A stretch of 64,000 bases of DNA, from assembly GCF_028993635.1 (NCBI RefSeq), contig NZ_CP118631.1, forward strand, positions 806,001 to 870,000. Reading direction: 5' to 3'. Positions 36,125 through 44,960 of this stretch are shown piece by piece; position 1 is the first letter of the stretch, and every line of letters begins with the position of its first letter. The DNA comes from Mucilaginibacter sp. SJ. Its GTDB lineage: Bacteria > Bacteroidota > Bacteroidia > Sphingobacteriales > Sphingobacteriaceae. The notes beneath the pieces were generated by a model. The model saw only the letters and a program-made list of their open reading frames with translations, was not told where the DNA came from and made no database searches. A program made the translations under genes and the position numbers.

Positions 36125-37024
36125 TTGGATTGGCGTTCGGCAATAAAAGGCTTCCAGGCTTATTTAAAATTAGAGAAGTCGCTGTCCGATAACTCTATCG
36201 AAGCTTACAGCAGGGATATAGAAAAGCTATATCAATATTCGGATTCACAGGTAGTTAAGTTAAAGCCAGAATTAATTACTTTAATTGATCTACGCGGGTT
36301 CATCAACTGGATAAACGAGTTGGGGATGATCCCTTCATCCCAGGCCAGGATCCTTTCGGGGATCAAAGCGTTTTATAAATACCTGTTGATGGAGGATATT
36401 ATTAGATCCGATCCGTCAGAACTGCTCGAATCGCCCAAGATCAGGCGTAAACTGCCGGATACATTGAGCTATGAAGAGATCAACAAAATTATAGCTGCCT
36501 TAGACTTATCCAAACCCGAAGGCATGCGTAACAAAGCCATCCTGGAAACCCTGTACGGATCAGGCCTGCGTGTATCCGAGCTTACTGAACTGAGGCTCTC
36601 CAACCTGTACCTTGATATTGAATTTATAAAAGTTACAGGTAAGGGCAACAAAGAGCGATTGGTGCCGATAGGCAGCGAAGCTATAAAAGCGCTGAAGGTC
36701 TGGATAGAAAATGTAAGGGTGCATAACCCCATAAAAAGAGGTGAGGAGGACTATGTTTTCCTAAACCGGCGCGGTACGAGGTTAAGCCGGCAGATCATTT
36801 TTTTAACCATCAAGGGCCTCGCGGAAACCATTGGGCTTAAGAAAAAGATAAGCCCGCATACTTTTCGGCATTCCTTTGCCACACACCTGGTTGAAGGGGG
36901 AGCCGATTTGCGGGCAGTGCAGGAAATGCTGGGCCATGAAAGCATTACCACAACGGAAATTTATACTCATTTAGACAGGGAATACTTGAAAAGTACTATA
37001 AGCCAGTTCCATCCGCGCAGTTAA
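36125..37024 (+). CDS. xerD: Tyrosine recombinase XerD
   Basis: The 299-residue product has the SAM-like N-terminal domain (FQAYLKLEKSLSDNSIEAY) and the catalytic domain with all active residues: Arg149 (GSGLRVSEL), Lys173 (VTGKGNKER), His245 and Arg248 (PHTFRHSFATHL), His271 (LGHESITTTE) and nucleophile Tyr280 (IYTHLDREYLKSTI). It resolves chromosome dimers with a partner Xer at dif. No ATG exists upstream in frame, and homologues begin at the same point, so a TTG at 36125 is the start, which is a rare codon choice. The lone, chromosomal context argues against a phage integrase. Confidence 0.95.
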   Translation: MDWRSAIKGFQAYLKLEKSLSDNSIEAYSRDIEKLYQYSDSQVVKLKPELITLIDLRGFINWINELGMIPSSQARILSGIKAFYKYLLMEDIIRSDPSELLESPKIRRKLPDTLSYEEINKIIAALDLSKPEGMRNKAILETLYGSGLRVSELTELRLSNLYLDIEFIKVTGKGNKERLVPIGSEAIKALKVWIENVRVHNPIKRGEEDYVFLNRRGTRLSRQIIFLTIKGLAETIGLKKKISPHTFRHSFATHLVEGGADLRAVQEMLGHESITTTEIYTHLDREYLKSTISQFHPRS

Positions 37025-37038
37025 GCCGGAACAGGCTA

Positions 37039-37461
37039 TCAGATCAGGTATTGATCAATTACATCCTGCGGGATCTTTGCCCCACGGCCGGTGGCCATAT
37101 CTATCATTACATAATCAAACCAACCATCACAACTTATCTTTTTGGTGGCTTTATTGGTGATCGTGAATTTTACGCGGCAGCCCTTGTCGTCGATGCTTTC
37201 TATACCGGTTTTCACAATAAAATAATCGCCCATGGTTAAGGCACGTTTATAGTCCACATGAGCGGTACGCACCACCCAGCCAAAGCCGCGTTCCATAAAT
37301 TTTTCCATAGCCATCCCATAACAGCGCTCCATCTGGTCGTAACGTGCGGCCAGTACATAATCAAAATATTTGCTGTTATGTACGTGCTGAAACATATCTA
37401 TATCATCCGGGCGTACGCGAAACTCAGTTTCAAAAGTAGAGAGTTGGAATGGTGTATCCAT
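37039..37461 (-). CDS. Acyl-CoA thioesterase (YbgC/4-hydroxybenzoyl-CoA type hot-dog)
   Basis: This 140-residue hot-dog-fold enzyme has FRVRPDDIDMFQHVHNSKYFDYVLAARYDQME, in which the Asp (of DIDMFQHVHN) is the predicted catalytic residue. VVRTAHVDYKRALTMGDYFIV and IDDKGCRVKFTITN follow. It hydrolyses short acyl-CoA esters; the physiological substrate is uncertain. It is convergent to xerD (14 bp between ends) and is preceded on its own strand by TATATTTG, 4 nt from the ATG. Confidence 0.88.
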   Translation of the reverse strand: MDTPFQLSTFETEFRVRPDDIDMFQHVHNSKYFDYVLAARYDQMERCYGMAMEKFMERGFGWVVRTAHVDYKRALTMGDYFIVKTGIESIDDKGCRVKFTITNKATKKISCDGWFDYVMIDMATGRGAKIPQDVIDQYLI

Positions 37462-37465
37462 ACAG

Positions 37466-37473
37466 CAAATATA
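37466..37473 (-). promoter_or_regulatory. Predicted -7 box of the thioesterase gene
   Basis: The minus strand reads TATATTTG, then 4 nt, then ATG. The box is an exact TAnnTTTG match, but there is no clear -33 element. It lies in the 18-bp gap to the upstream serine-hydrolase gene on the same strand. Confidence 0.35.
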
Positions 37474-37479
37474 GCAATC

Positions 37480-38637
37480 CTATTTAAGTGCCAGGAAAGC
37501 CATCAGCTTCTCATTAAAAGTGTTTCCATGATCGCAGTTGGTAAAAAATACATAGCCGGATTGTCGGGTTTTGTCCATCAGGAAGCCGGATTGAAAATTA
37601 CCATTATTGCCCGAATGAAGGTAAAACGTACCCACCGGGCTTTGGGCAATTGCTATGCCCAGCCCCCAGGTGGAATAACCGGCCTTACGAAAATCTTCGG
37701 CAAGGGGGGCAGTCAACTGCGGGCGGAACATTTCCTGAATGCTTTTCCGGCTCAGCCCCTTGTCTTTCATCAGGGCAATGATGAAAGCTGCATAATCCAA
37801 AGCATTGGTATGCAGGGTTGCTGCCGGGTTAAAAGTATTTGAATCTATCTGCAAAGATGGCAATACCGGCCAGTTTGGTCCATTAACCGGATCTACATGT
37901 CCCTCCTGGTGACCTGAGACCTTATGCTTCAGGATATAGGGGTTAGCGGTGAATGAACTGTGGGCCATGTGCAGCGGAACGGTCACTTCTTTTTCAAATA
38001 CCGGCTCTATATTTTGTAATGACCGGTTAAGCAGATGAGCAATCACCTGGCTCAGGTAAAGAAAACCCTCGCCCGAATAAAAAAACGAGGTGCCTGGCTT
38101 AAATTTCAAATAAAGCTCATCCTGTTTAACGTGCAAAGCAGAATCAGCAGGAAAGAAGCGCCAGTTCGGTAACCCGGATTGATGAGAAAGCACCATCCGG
38201 GCCGTGATTAGCTTATATCTCTCATCCTGCGCAATATCGGGATAAGGGAGATACTTATACAAAGGGGTGTCGAGGCTCAATAGTCCGCGATCTGTCATTT
38301 TCAAAACCCAATAGGCAAATATCGGTTTGGAAAGTGAGGCTGCTTCAAAAATCGACTGCTCGTTTACAGGCTCTTTTGTTTTAATATCTTTTATACCTAA
38401 AGCGCGGTGATAAACTACTTTACCCTTATTTATAAATGCAATGGATAGGCCCGGGAGCTGCAGCGAATCCATCTGTTTCTTCAAAAAAGCATCCATGGTG
38501 GCGTTACTGATAAGTTTCCCGGCAGGGCTTATGATCTGGGCCTGTAAGTTGCAGATGAGCCCGGACAAAACTAAACAGGTAAGTATAAGTAACCGGGTAT
38601 ACTTATTGTGTATGTGAGAAGAGCGCATGTTTTGCAT
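37480..38637 (-). CDS. Serine hydrolase of the class C beta-lactamase/DD-peptidase fold
   Basis: The product of up to 385 residues (ATG 38628 is another possible start) has a signal peptide (CLVLSGLICNLQAQ) and the motif SxxK as SLSK with nucleophile Ser101 (FEAASLSKPIFAY). A tyrosine motif is at FFYSGEGFLY, where the usual YxN reads YSG, and the third box is LHSGNNG (HxG). The fold is that of beta-lactamase-related esterases and D-aminopeptidases in the periplasm. Resistance cannot be inferred. The change of Asn to Gly in the second motif points toward an esterase or peptidase rather than a true lactamase. Confidence 0.85.
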   Translation of the reverse strand: MQNMRSSHIHNKYTRLLILTCLVLSGLICNLQAQIISPAGKLISNATMDAFLKKQMDSLQLPGLSIAFINKGKVVYHRALGIKDIKTKEPVNEQSIFEAASLSKPIFAYWVLKMTDRGLLSLDTPLYKYLPYPDIAQDERYKLITARMVLSHQSGLPNWRFFPADSALHVKQDELYLKFKPGTSFFYSGEGFLYLSQVIAHLLNRSLQNIEPVFEKEVTVPLHMAHSSFTANPYILKHKVSGHQEGHVDPVNGPNWPVLPSLQIDSNTFNPAATLHTNALDYAAFIIALMKDKGLSRKSIQEMFRPQLTAPLAEDFRKAGYSTWGLGIAIAQSPVGTFYLHSGNNGNFQSGFLMDKTRQSGYVFFTNCDHGNTFNEKLMAFLALK

Positions 38638-38754
38638 AGGGTAAGTTTTTAAATGGGACGCGAATATTAAAGATTTCGTTACAGGTTATTTTACATTTTA
38701 AGCGCCACACCTTATCGCCGGATTTCTGCCTTTCTGTTAAAACATCTAAAAACA

Positions 38755-38787
38755 AAAAGCGGGCGATCTTGTGGATCGTCCGCTTTT
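38755..38787. terminator. Strong terminator downstream of the HAD-IIA gene
   Basis: The 14-bp stem 38755-38768/38774-38787 pairs AAAAGCGGGCGATC with GATCGTCCGCTTTT (one G-U pair) around a 5-nt loop. It lies 23 bp after the HAD gene end and is A-flanked on one side and T-flanked on the other, so it can act on both strands. Confidence 0.85.
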
Positions 38788-38809
38788 CGATGAAGATACA
38801 GAATCTATT

Positions 38810-39586
38810 TTATGACCACCACTTAAGCGGAAAAACTATCTTATCAACCGAGCTTGCTACCATATCAGGCTTAAACGCGTAATGGCTCAGCTGGTCTTTA
38901 CTGGAGATACCGGATAGTACCAGGATGGTTTTATATCCCATTTGTACGCCGCCCTGGATATCAGTTTCCATCGTATCGCCAATTACAGTTGTTTCGGCAG
39001 TTTCAAGGCCCAGAAATTTCCTTGCCGAGCGCATCATCACAGGGCTTGGTTTGCCGGTTACAAAAGCCTTACGGCCGGTAGCTTCCTCTATCATGGCTGT
39101 TGTAGCTGCTATGCCTAAATTGTTCCAGCCTGGTTTTTTAGGAGATGGGTCCCTGTTGGTGGTTATAAACTTGGCGCCTGCCAGGATCATGTCGACCGCG
39201 CGCTGTACCATTTCCAGTGTAAAGTTGCGGCCTTCGCCCAAAACAACAAACTCCGGGTCGGAGTCAACAAGTGTGATCCCATTTTCGTGCAAACTGCTCA
39301 ACAAGCCGCCCTCACCCAGCACAAAAGCGGTACCATTGGGACTTTGATCGCCCAGGAATTTCCCGGTAGCCATGGCGCTTGTATAAATATGTTTTGTTTC
39401 TACAGTTATTCCCAATCTTTTAAGTTTCCGTACAACCTCCAGGCTGGTGCGCTGGCTGTTGTTGGTCATAAAGGCAAAGGGTATATCATTATCAATAAGG
39501 TGTTTGATGAATTTATCAGCGCCCTGTATCAGTTCTTCGCCGCTGTAAATTACACCATCCATATCAATTAAAAGACCTTGTTTCAT
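38810..39586 (-). CDS. HAD-IIA family phosphatase (NagD-like)
   Basis: This 258-residue HAD phosphatase has nucleophile motif LLIDMDGVIYSGEELI, motif II AFMTNNSQRTSLE, a C2A-type cap (about 80-180), and motif III/IV GKPSPVMMRSARKFLG with VIGDTMETDIQGGVQMGY. The family dephosphorylates sugar phosphates, nucleotides or 4-nitrophenyl phosphate in the cytoplasm; the natural substrate is not clear. It stands alone, with a terminator after it. The SRPBCC gene upstream is read in the same direction. Confidence 0.92.
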   Translation of the reverse strand: MKQGLLIDMDGVIYSGEELIQGADKFIKHLIDNDIPFAFMTNNSQRTSLEVVRKLKRLGITVETKHIYTSAMATGKFLGDQSPNGTAFVLGEGGLLSSLHENGITLVDSDPEFVVLGEGRNFTLEMVQRAVDMILAGAKFITTNRDPSPKKPGWNNLGIAATTAMIEEATGRKAFVTGKPSPVMMRSARKFLGLETAETTVIGDTMETDIQGGVQMGYKTILVLSGISSKDQLSHYAFKPDMVASSVDKIVFPLKWWS

Positions 39587-39644
39587 GCGTATAAATTATA
39601 AATGTTTTGTTTTATTAAAGGGGTGATGTCGAATAACCGGCGTT

Positions 39645-40028
39645 TTAAGCTCCCTCAAAAAAATCGATCAGGCCGCCAAAGTAACTCTCGTTCCACCCGT
39701 CAACAATATCATTATAATCATCATCGGGAATGTTGGTATGCCTTAACTCGGCCGAAGTGCCCTGCTTATCAGCATGCAATTTGATGGTAACGATAGAATT
39801 ATCGCTTTGTCCTTCAAAATACCATTGCTGAACCACTTTTTTATTGGGTTCAAATTCGATGTTTTTACCTACGATACTGCCATCCCACATAGAAAATTCG
39901 GTACCGGGCTCTGTCGACATTTCGGCGACTTCACCAGTCCACAATTCAATGGTAACCGGGTTGGTGATGGCCATGTAGATCTCTTCGGGAGTGGCCGGTA
40001 TGTTGTAATATTTTTTATAATCTTTCAC
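39645..40028 (-). CDS. SRPBCC/AHSA1-like domain protein
   Basis: This 127-residue single-domain protein has YYNIPATPEEIYMAITNPVTIELWTGE, EFSMWDGSIVGKNIEFEPNKKVVQQWYFEG and a C-terminal helix after WNESYFGGLIDFF, the typical AHSA1 (activator of Hsp90 ATPase C-terminal) pattern. In bacteria such proteins are small ligand-binding helix-grip folds; no Hsp90 link is implied. The acetate transporter gene lies upstream on the same strand, 23 bp away from this gene. Confidence 0.85.
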   Translation of the reverse strand: MKDYKKYYNIPATPEEIYMAITNPVTIELWTGEVAEMSTEPGTEFSMWDGSIVGKNIEFEPNKKVVQQWYFEGQSDNSIVTIKLHADKQGTSAELRHTNIPDDDYNDIVDGWNESYFGGLIDFFEGA

Positions 40029-40051
40029 CCGCGCAATTTAGCTCAAATAAT

Positions 40052-40642
40052 TTAAACCTTCACCGCGCCAATCGGCAAAACAGTTTTTCCGTAAATCTCA
40101 TTCAAAACATTAGCAATACCGGTGTAGATGGCCGATGCCCCGCAAATAATACCTTCATAACCGGCCAGGTGCTTAATCCCGGCATTGCCGGTAGCATCGC
40201 CGGCCACTAACAGGAAAAATAATATAGTTAACGATGCAAAAACAAATTGCAGCGCACGATTAAGCCGTAACGTACCAAAAAACAACAGCAGGGTAAATAC
40301 ACCCCAGATGCTCAGGTAAGCGATCATGGACCCTTCAGATGGCGCAGCCCCCCAGCCAAATTTAGGCATTACCAATAAGCCCACTAATGACAGCCAGAAA
40401 AATCCGTAAGAAGTGAACGCTGTCAGCCCGAAGGTGTTGTTCTTTTTAGCTTCGATAACACCGGCAATAACTTGCGCCAAACCGCCGTAAAATATGCCCA
40501 TGGCTAATATCATGGTGTTCATTTCAAAAAAACCGGCGTTGTGAATGTTTAATAAAACGGTGGTCATTCCGAAAGCGCAAAGGCCAAGTGGTGCGGGGTT
40601 GGCAATGCCATCCTTCACTGGTACTGGTGTGGTAGGGATCAT
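40052..40642 (-). CDS. Acetate uptake transporter (SatP/YaaH, GPR1/FUN34 family)
   Basis: The 196-residue product starts [20 protein letters not shown] with the signature [14 protein letters not shown] and six membrane spans (about residues 20-190): [52 protein letters not shown] and others. The family carries acetate and succinate across the inner membrane. The frame extends to 40711, but the first 23 residues are unlike the family, so 40642 is used. The upstream region holds palindromic repeat DNA. Confidence 0.9.
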   Translation of the reverse strand: MIPTTPVPVKDGIANPAPLGLCAFGMTTVLLNIHNAGFFEMNTMILAMGIFYGGLAQVIAGVIEAKKNNTFGLTAFTSYGFFWLSLVGLLVMPKFGWGAAPSEGSMIAYLSIWGVFTLLLFFGTLRLNRALQFVFASLTILFFLLVAGDATGNAGIKHLAGYEGIICGASAIYTGIANVLNEIYGKTVLPIGAVKV

Positions 40643-40763
40643 AATAGGTTTTAGTTTATTTGGTTTGTACCGCAAGCTAACTGATTTATAAATATTAAGC
40701 AAGTTTTTCACACCCTTAACCTACATTTGTGTGGCCCCACCCAAAGATAAAGTCTACCCTTCC

Positions 40764-40815
40764 GGGGGAGATTTAGAGGGGGCTTTTAAATAACAAAAAA
40801 GAAAATTCTCCCCCG
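40764..40815. repeat. Palindromic intergenic repeat upstream of gpmA
   Basis: CGGGGGAGA (40764-40772) is repeated in inverted form as TCTCCCCCG (40807-40815). The segment also has a direct near-repeat, CCGGGGGAGATTTAGAGG versus CCGGGAGAAATTAGAGG. It resembles the arms of the palindrome at 29086-29215. It ends 26 bp before the gpmA start. Confidence 0.6.
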
Positions 40816-40841
40816 CCGGGAGAAATTAGAGGCGCCTACCT

Positions 40842-41531
40842 ATGCAGAAATTAGTATTAATACGCCACGGCGAGAGTACCTGGAACCAGGAAAACAGATT
40901 TACGGGCTGGGAAGACGTCGACCTGTCAGAAAAAGGTTACGAACAGGCCCATCATGCCGGAAAGATCCTTAATAAGAATGGCTATAACTTTGATATCGGC
41001 TTTACATCCTATTTAAAGCGATCAATCAAAACATTGCATTACATACTGGAGGAGCTCGACCATCTATGGATCCCCGTTGAAAAATCATGGCGATTGAACG
41101 AACGGTTTTATGGTGCCTTGCAGGGGTTAAATAAAGACGAAACCATTGCCCGATACGGCGAAGAACAGGTGTTAAAATGGCGGCGCGATCCCAATGAACA
41201 CCCGCCCGCTATAACCAGGGATGATGCGCGCTATCCGGGGCATGATCTCAGGTACAAAGATCTGACCGAGCGTGAGCTCCCGCTGACCGAAAACCTGAGC
41301 GAAACTATGGACAGGGTATTGCCATTTTGGAACGAAAGAATTATCAGGGCCTTGCGCCGCAATCAAAAGGTTATTGTAGTGGCACATGGTAACAGCCTGC
41401 GTTCGCTTATAAAATATATTGATAATTTAAATGATGAGGATGTAACCGCGCTGGAAATCCCTACCGCTACCCCCTGGGTTTATGAACTTGATGGAGATCT
41501 GAACAGGATAAGGCATTATTACCTGGAATAA
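40842..41531 (+). CDS. gpmA: 2,3-bisphosphoglycerate-dependent phosphoglycerate mutase
   Basis: The 229-residue enzyme interconverts 3- and 2-phosphoglycerate in glycolysis. The phosphohistidine motif [18 protein letters not shown] (catalytic His9), [22 protein letters not shown], and [15 protein letters not shown] with the second catalytic His are present. Length and order match cofactor-dependent enzymes; the cofactor-independent type is not implied. It is followed after about 90 bp by a small membrane protein. Confidence 0.96.
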   Translation: MQKLVLIRHGESTWNQENRFTGWEDVDLSEKGYEQAHHAGKILNKNGYNFDIGFTSYLKRSIKTLHYILEELDHLWIPVEKSWRLNERFYGALQGLNKDETIARYGEEQVLKWRRDPNEHPPAITRDDARYPGHDLRYKDLTERELPLTENLSETMDRVLPFWNERIIRALRRNQKVIVVAHGNSLRSLIKYIDNLNDEDVTALEIPTATPWVYELDGDLNRIRHYYLE

Positions 41532-41620
41532 TTTGCCCTCCGGATCTTCATTTCTCTTTTTTATGTAGCACAATTGTTTATCTTGTAAGCCATAAACCAA
41601 TTAATCCCTAATTAAGACGA

Positions 41621-42106
41621 ATGAAAAAATCCGACATCTATGAGGTCGCCATTAAAATACTGGGTATATACCTGCTGGTGGCCGATATCTCTAAACTTCC
41701 CGGCCTGATCACTTTTATCGGTAACCACGCAAGTTCCTCTGCCGAACAGCAGCCTGCCGATCAGGGAAACCTTTTGCTGGTAAACGGGTTAAACTTTATT
41801 TTCCTGATCATATTAGCGGTGCTGTTAATTGCCGGTACAAAAAGAATCACCCGCTGGATCACTAATGAAAGCGATTACCAGGAAAACGCGAAACTTTTTG
41901 CCGAGCGAAAAGTCATCTACGAAATATCCCTGGTAATAATAGGAGGGTTATTGTTGGTTGGCACTATCCCTGATTTTTTATATCACCTGTATACGCTTGC
42001 TAACGTTAATGAACAAAGCAGTGTAATATCGGCAGGGGCAAAAATATTTATCGGCATAATTACCGTGGCATTTGCCAAACGGATAGGGGCTTATTTTGCG
42101 AAATAA
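41621..42106 (+). CDS. Small integral membrane protein, unknown function
   Basis: The 161-residue product has four hydrophobic segments, roughly 10-32, 52-70, 97-120 and 138-155, with polar loops (ASSSAEQQPADQGN and KRITRWITNESDYQENAKLF). I do not recognise the family. A hairpin with a nine-T tract (42135-42168) terminates it. Its function cannot be inferred from the neighbours, gpmA and a lipoprotein. Confidence 0.7.
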   Translation: MKKSDIYEVAIKILGIYLLVADISKLPGLITFIGNHASSSAEQQPADQGNLLLVNGLNFIFLIILAVLLIAGTKRITRWITNESDYQENAKLFAERKVIYEISLVIIGGLLLVGTIPDFLYHLYTLANVNEQSSVISAGAKIFIGIITVAFAKRIGAYFAK

Positions 42107-42699
42107 ATTTGAATGATTTTTTAATAGTGAAAGCAGGCTGTATCAAATAATGATCAGCCTTTTTTTTTGACTTATTCAGCTCCTTAAGCAAAATATAGTT
42201 TAGGGTTGGATTGCCCCTATTAACAAGGGGGGGGTAACAGGGTTAACACAATTCATGGTTAATATTTTACTTATATATTTAATAATCAGCTAATTGTGAG
42301 CTTTTTATGTGGAAAATGTGTTAACCCCCTTTTTGTATAAATATTATCGGCTAAATTTCAATTCACAGGCTACGCAACACCAAGGGAGGGCGATTTGATT
42401 TATAATACAGCCTCTCATTTGCTGATAGCTGCCTCAGTGAGGGTTTTTAATTAAATTACTGATAGTCAATGTAATTTGAGTTTTTTAATAATTGATAATC
42501 AGTGTTTGACAAAATTGTGCAGTGTTCCATAATATTCCTCTCTTGAATTGGTGCACTTAACCTGAAATGTAAAATCCGGATTACAAGGTTTACTTAACAA
42601 TAAGTTAATGAAATAGCAATGATTAGGAATTAACTTTTGTACAGTTTTACCGTATAATTTAACATTATTAACTTATACATTAAAACCTAAAAAATCATT
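42107..42699. other. 590-bp AT-rich non-coding region
   Basis: No credible open frame was seen. It has a terminator (42135-42168), a run of eight G at 42227-42234 within a small hairpin (CCCCT/AGGGG, 42214-42230), and an exact 11-bp inverted repeat, GGGTTAACACA at 42240-42250 with TGTGTTAACCC at 42317-42327, 66 bp apart. The second copy is followed by CCTTTTTG. The last 250 bp would be the 5' region of the following lipoprotein gene; I could not identify a convincing promoter. Confidence 0.5.
42135..42168 (+). terminator. Intrinsic terminator after the membrane protein gene
   Basis: AGGCTG (42135-42140) pairs with CAGCCT (42155-42160), extended inside by ATCA/TGAT across a bulged T, and is followed by eight further T. 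It ends the gpmA/membrane protein region. Confidence 0.85.
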
Positions 42700-44310
42700 A
42701 TGCTAAAACTTACTAATCTACGTATGTGGGTATTGGCCGCTGCCGCAACCGGCATGCTGGCAAGTTGTCAGAAAAATGGCCAGATGCCTGCATTGAAAGA
42801 TGCTGATCAAACTGCAACCAGTACAAAAACAATTAAAACCTTAGCTGTATCCTTAACACAGGGTTTCGAAGTTGGCGCAACCAGCCCAAAAACTGCTTAT
42901 GATGTATCGCCAACCGGTTCATCAAGCGGCGACAATGTTACCCTGTCCGGCAATTCATGGAATATGTACGATGCCCTGATCGGCAATCTCTCTGCCGACC
43001 AAAAAGCGGGCTCATGGAGTGCCCGTATCCGCAACACCGGTAAAATTACTATGCTGTTTGATGTTACTACCGGCATCAGCACGGTTACCATCAAAAGTGC
43101 TACCTATGGCAGCGACAGCCCAAGCACCTGGGGACTATTTTATTCTGTTAACGGAGGATCGTCCTGGACGCAATCCGGTTCGACAATTACCACTACATCA
43201 ACATTAACAGTATCTACATTTACACTTACACAAACCGGTACTGTACGTTTAGAGATCCGTAAATTATCCGGCGGCACCAACCGTATCAATATTGATGATA
43301 TCACCATTAATGATAACGGCGGCGGCGGTACAGGCGGGGGGACTGTACTTACAGGCAAAAAATTCCTGTTTGATGCAAGTCACCTTGAAAATGCAGGCAG
43401 CGCCGACTGGCAAATAGATGCAGACGGCACTGAGCAGGTTGCAATTTATACCGGCGGTACAACTACCGAAACTAAAGCTCAACGTATTCCTACTCCTTCA
43501 TACACAGGTATTACTTCATCTACTACAGAAACTTATTGGAAAGGCGCTCTTTCAGCATGGGCTGTAGAACTGGTAAAACGCGGAGAACTTGTTGAATCAC
43601 TGCCTGTAGGCACAGCTATTACCTATGGCGGCGGCGGTGCACAGGATTTGAGCAACTACGATGTATTTGTGGTTTGCGAACCTAACCGCTTGTTTACGGC
43701 TGCCGAGAAAACTGCTTTGATGAACTTCGTGGCTAACGGTGGTGGTTTATTCATGATAGCTGATCATACGGCGGCAACAACCGCAGGTACCGATGCTAAT
43801 GGTTACAATCCGTCAGACCGTGATGGCGATGGCTATGATTCGCCAAGGGTTTGGAATGACTTGATGACCAACAACGGTATCAATAACAACAACCCATTCG
43901 GCTTTAGCGTAAATTATGTTGATATCAGCGAAAGCCCGTCAACCAATGTATATACCGGCTCTAATGCTGATGCGCAAAAAGTGCTGAACGGTGCGGCAGG
44001 TACTGCTTCAAAAATGGCTTTCTACGATGGTTCGACAGCAACCTTGTTCCCGGCCAACAACTCAAGCGTACAGGGGTTATTCTGGCGTAACAGCGCTACC
44101 AATGGTGGCAATGCCAATGCTATGGCATTATTGGCAACCTATGGAAGCGGTCGTGTTGTTTGGATCGGTGACAGCTCGGACGCTGATGACGGTACAGGTG
44201 ATACCGGCGATAACCTGTTTAATGGCTGGTCGGGCGATGCACCATCAGGATATACTTCGCATTCGTCATTTCATTTAAATGCTTCATTCTGGCTGGCCAA
44301 AGCCCAGTAA
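42700..44310 (+). CDS. Secreted lipoprotein with beta-sandwich and GATase-like domain, unknown function
   Basis: This 536-residue protein has a signal peptide and lipobox LASC (Cys23). Residues about 52-203 form a beta-sandwich-like segment (GSWSARIRNTGKITMLFDVT, WGLFYSVNGGSSWTQSGST, VRLEIRKLSGGTNRINIDDI). A glycine-rich linker (about 205-214) leads to a C-terminal domain that reads like a class I glutamine-amidotransferase/ThuA-type Rossmann fold: KKFLFDASHLENAGSADWQID, LSNYDVFVVCEPNRLFTAAE, FVANGGGLFMIADHTAA, GRVVWIGDSSDADDG. No catalytic Cys-His pair is obvious. Bacteroidota have relatives of this layout, but I know no function. It is probably surface-exposed. A strong terminator follows. 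Confidence 0.75.
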   Translation: MLKLTNLRMWVLAAAATGMLASCQKNGQMPALKDADQTATSTKTIKTLAVSLTQGFEVGATSPKTAYDVSPTGSSSGDNVTLSGNSWNMYDALIGNLSADQKAGSWSARIRNTGKITMLFDVTTGISTVTIKSATYGSDSPSTWGLFYSVNGGSSWTQSGSTITTTSTLTVSTFTLTQTGTVRLEIRKLSGGTNRINIDDITINDNGGGGTGGGTVLTGKKFLFDASHLENAGSADWQIDADGTEQVAIYTGGTTTETKAQRIPTPSYTGITSSTTETYWKGALSAWAVELVKRGELVESLPVGTAITYGGGGAQDLSNYDVFVVCEPNRLFTAAEKTALMNFVANGGGLFMIADHTAATTAGTDANGYNPSDRDGDGYDSPRVWNDLMTNNGINNNNPFGFSVNYVDISESPSTNVYTGSNADAQKVLNGAAGTASKMAFYDGSTATLFPANNSSVQGLFWRNSATNGGNANAMALLATYGSGRVVWIGDSSDADDGTGDTGDNLFNGWSGDAPSGYTSHSSFHLNASFWLAKAQ

Positions 44311-44358
44311 GCATAGAATAACCTTTCCCCGAACGGGAGAATTTTCATTTGTTAGTTT

Positions 44359-44391
44359 AAGTCCGGTTGCCTGTGGCAACCGGACTTTTTT
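44359..44391 (+). terminator. Strong intrinsic terminator of the lipoprotein gene
   Basis: A perfect 13-bp stem, 44359-44371/44375-44387 (AAGTCCGGTTGCC with its complement), has a TGT loop and is followed by T4. It lies 48 bp after the stop codon. Confidence 0.95.
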
Positions 44392-44491
44392 ATTCTCCTG
44401 CTTCAAACAAGTTAGTTGCTTTTACAGTTATATATTATACGAAGGTGATCAATGAACTCATCTTCTGGTTTACCTATACAAAAACATCACC

Positions 44492-44836
44492 ATGAAAAAT
44501 TATGAAACCTTAGTGGATGCCACTAATGACCTCATGAAGAGGGGATATACGGCCAACCTTAGCCTTGATGGCGATACTATTGATGATAAAGAAAAAGATA
44601 TCAGGATGACAGCCGATGACTTTGAGATCGATGAGTTTTATCGCTTTGAAGGTCCAAGTAACCCATCGGATATGTCGATAGTATACGCTGTATCATCATC
44701 AAAATATAACTTAAAAGGAGTGCTGGTAAATGCTTATGGTACTTATGCCGATGATAGCTCATCAGCGTTAGCTGCCAAATTACATCACGGGCAGGTAAGC
44801 CATAACCTGCACGGCGACGACAGGCCAACGGCGTAA
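44492..44836 (+). CDS. Small conserved protein, often labelled as PRPP synthetase in error
   Basis: The 114-residue product starts MKNYETLVDATNDLMKRGYT and has DDFEIDEFYRFEGPSNPSDMSIVYAVSS and GVLVNAYGTYADDSSSAL. A conserved family of Bacteroidota has this core and is sometimes annotated as phosphoribosylpyrophosphate synthetase, but it lacks the PRPP synthetase domains and length. Function unknown. No signal peptide. It is isolated between a terminator and a convergent gene. Confidence 0.65.
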   Translation: MKNYETLVDATNDLMKRGYTANLSLDGDTIDDKEKDIRMTADDFEIDEFYRFEGPSNPSDMSIVYAVSSSKYNLKGVLVNAYGTYADDSSSALAAKLHHGQVSHNLHGDDRPTA

Positions 44837-44960
44837 ATAAGTCGAAAGTCTTAAGTTAAAAGTCGGTGACAAATATTTCTGTAGGGACAGCGGGATATTT
44901 GTTGGCGGCTTTTGGCTTTTAATATAATAGCCTACTTTTAAAAGTTTGCCCTTGGGGGGA

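Noticed and set aside
36125..37024. Phage or integron integrase
   Set aside because: The sequence fits chromosomal XerD, the neighbours are housekeeping genes and no attachment site was seen.
37480..38637. Beta-lactamase resistance gene
   Set aside because: The second motif is YSG rather than YxN, and the family is mostly esterases and peptidases; resistance is not supported by sequence alone.
42231..42245. G-rich run as a possible replication or partition site
   Set aside because: Only one short run and one inverted repeat; no iterons, DnaA boxes or origin genes nearby.
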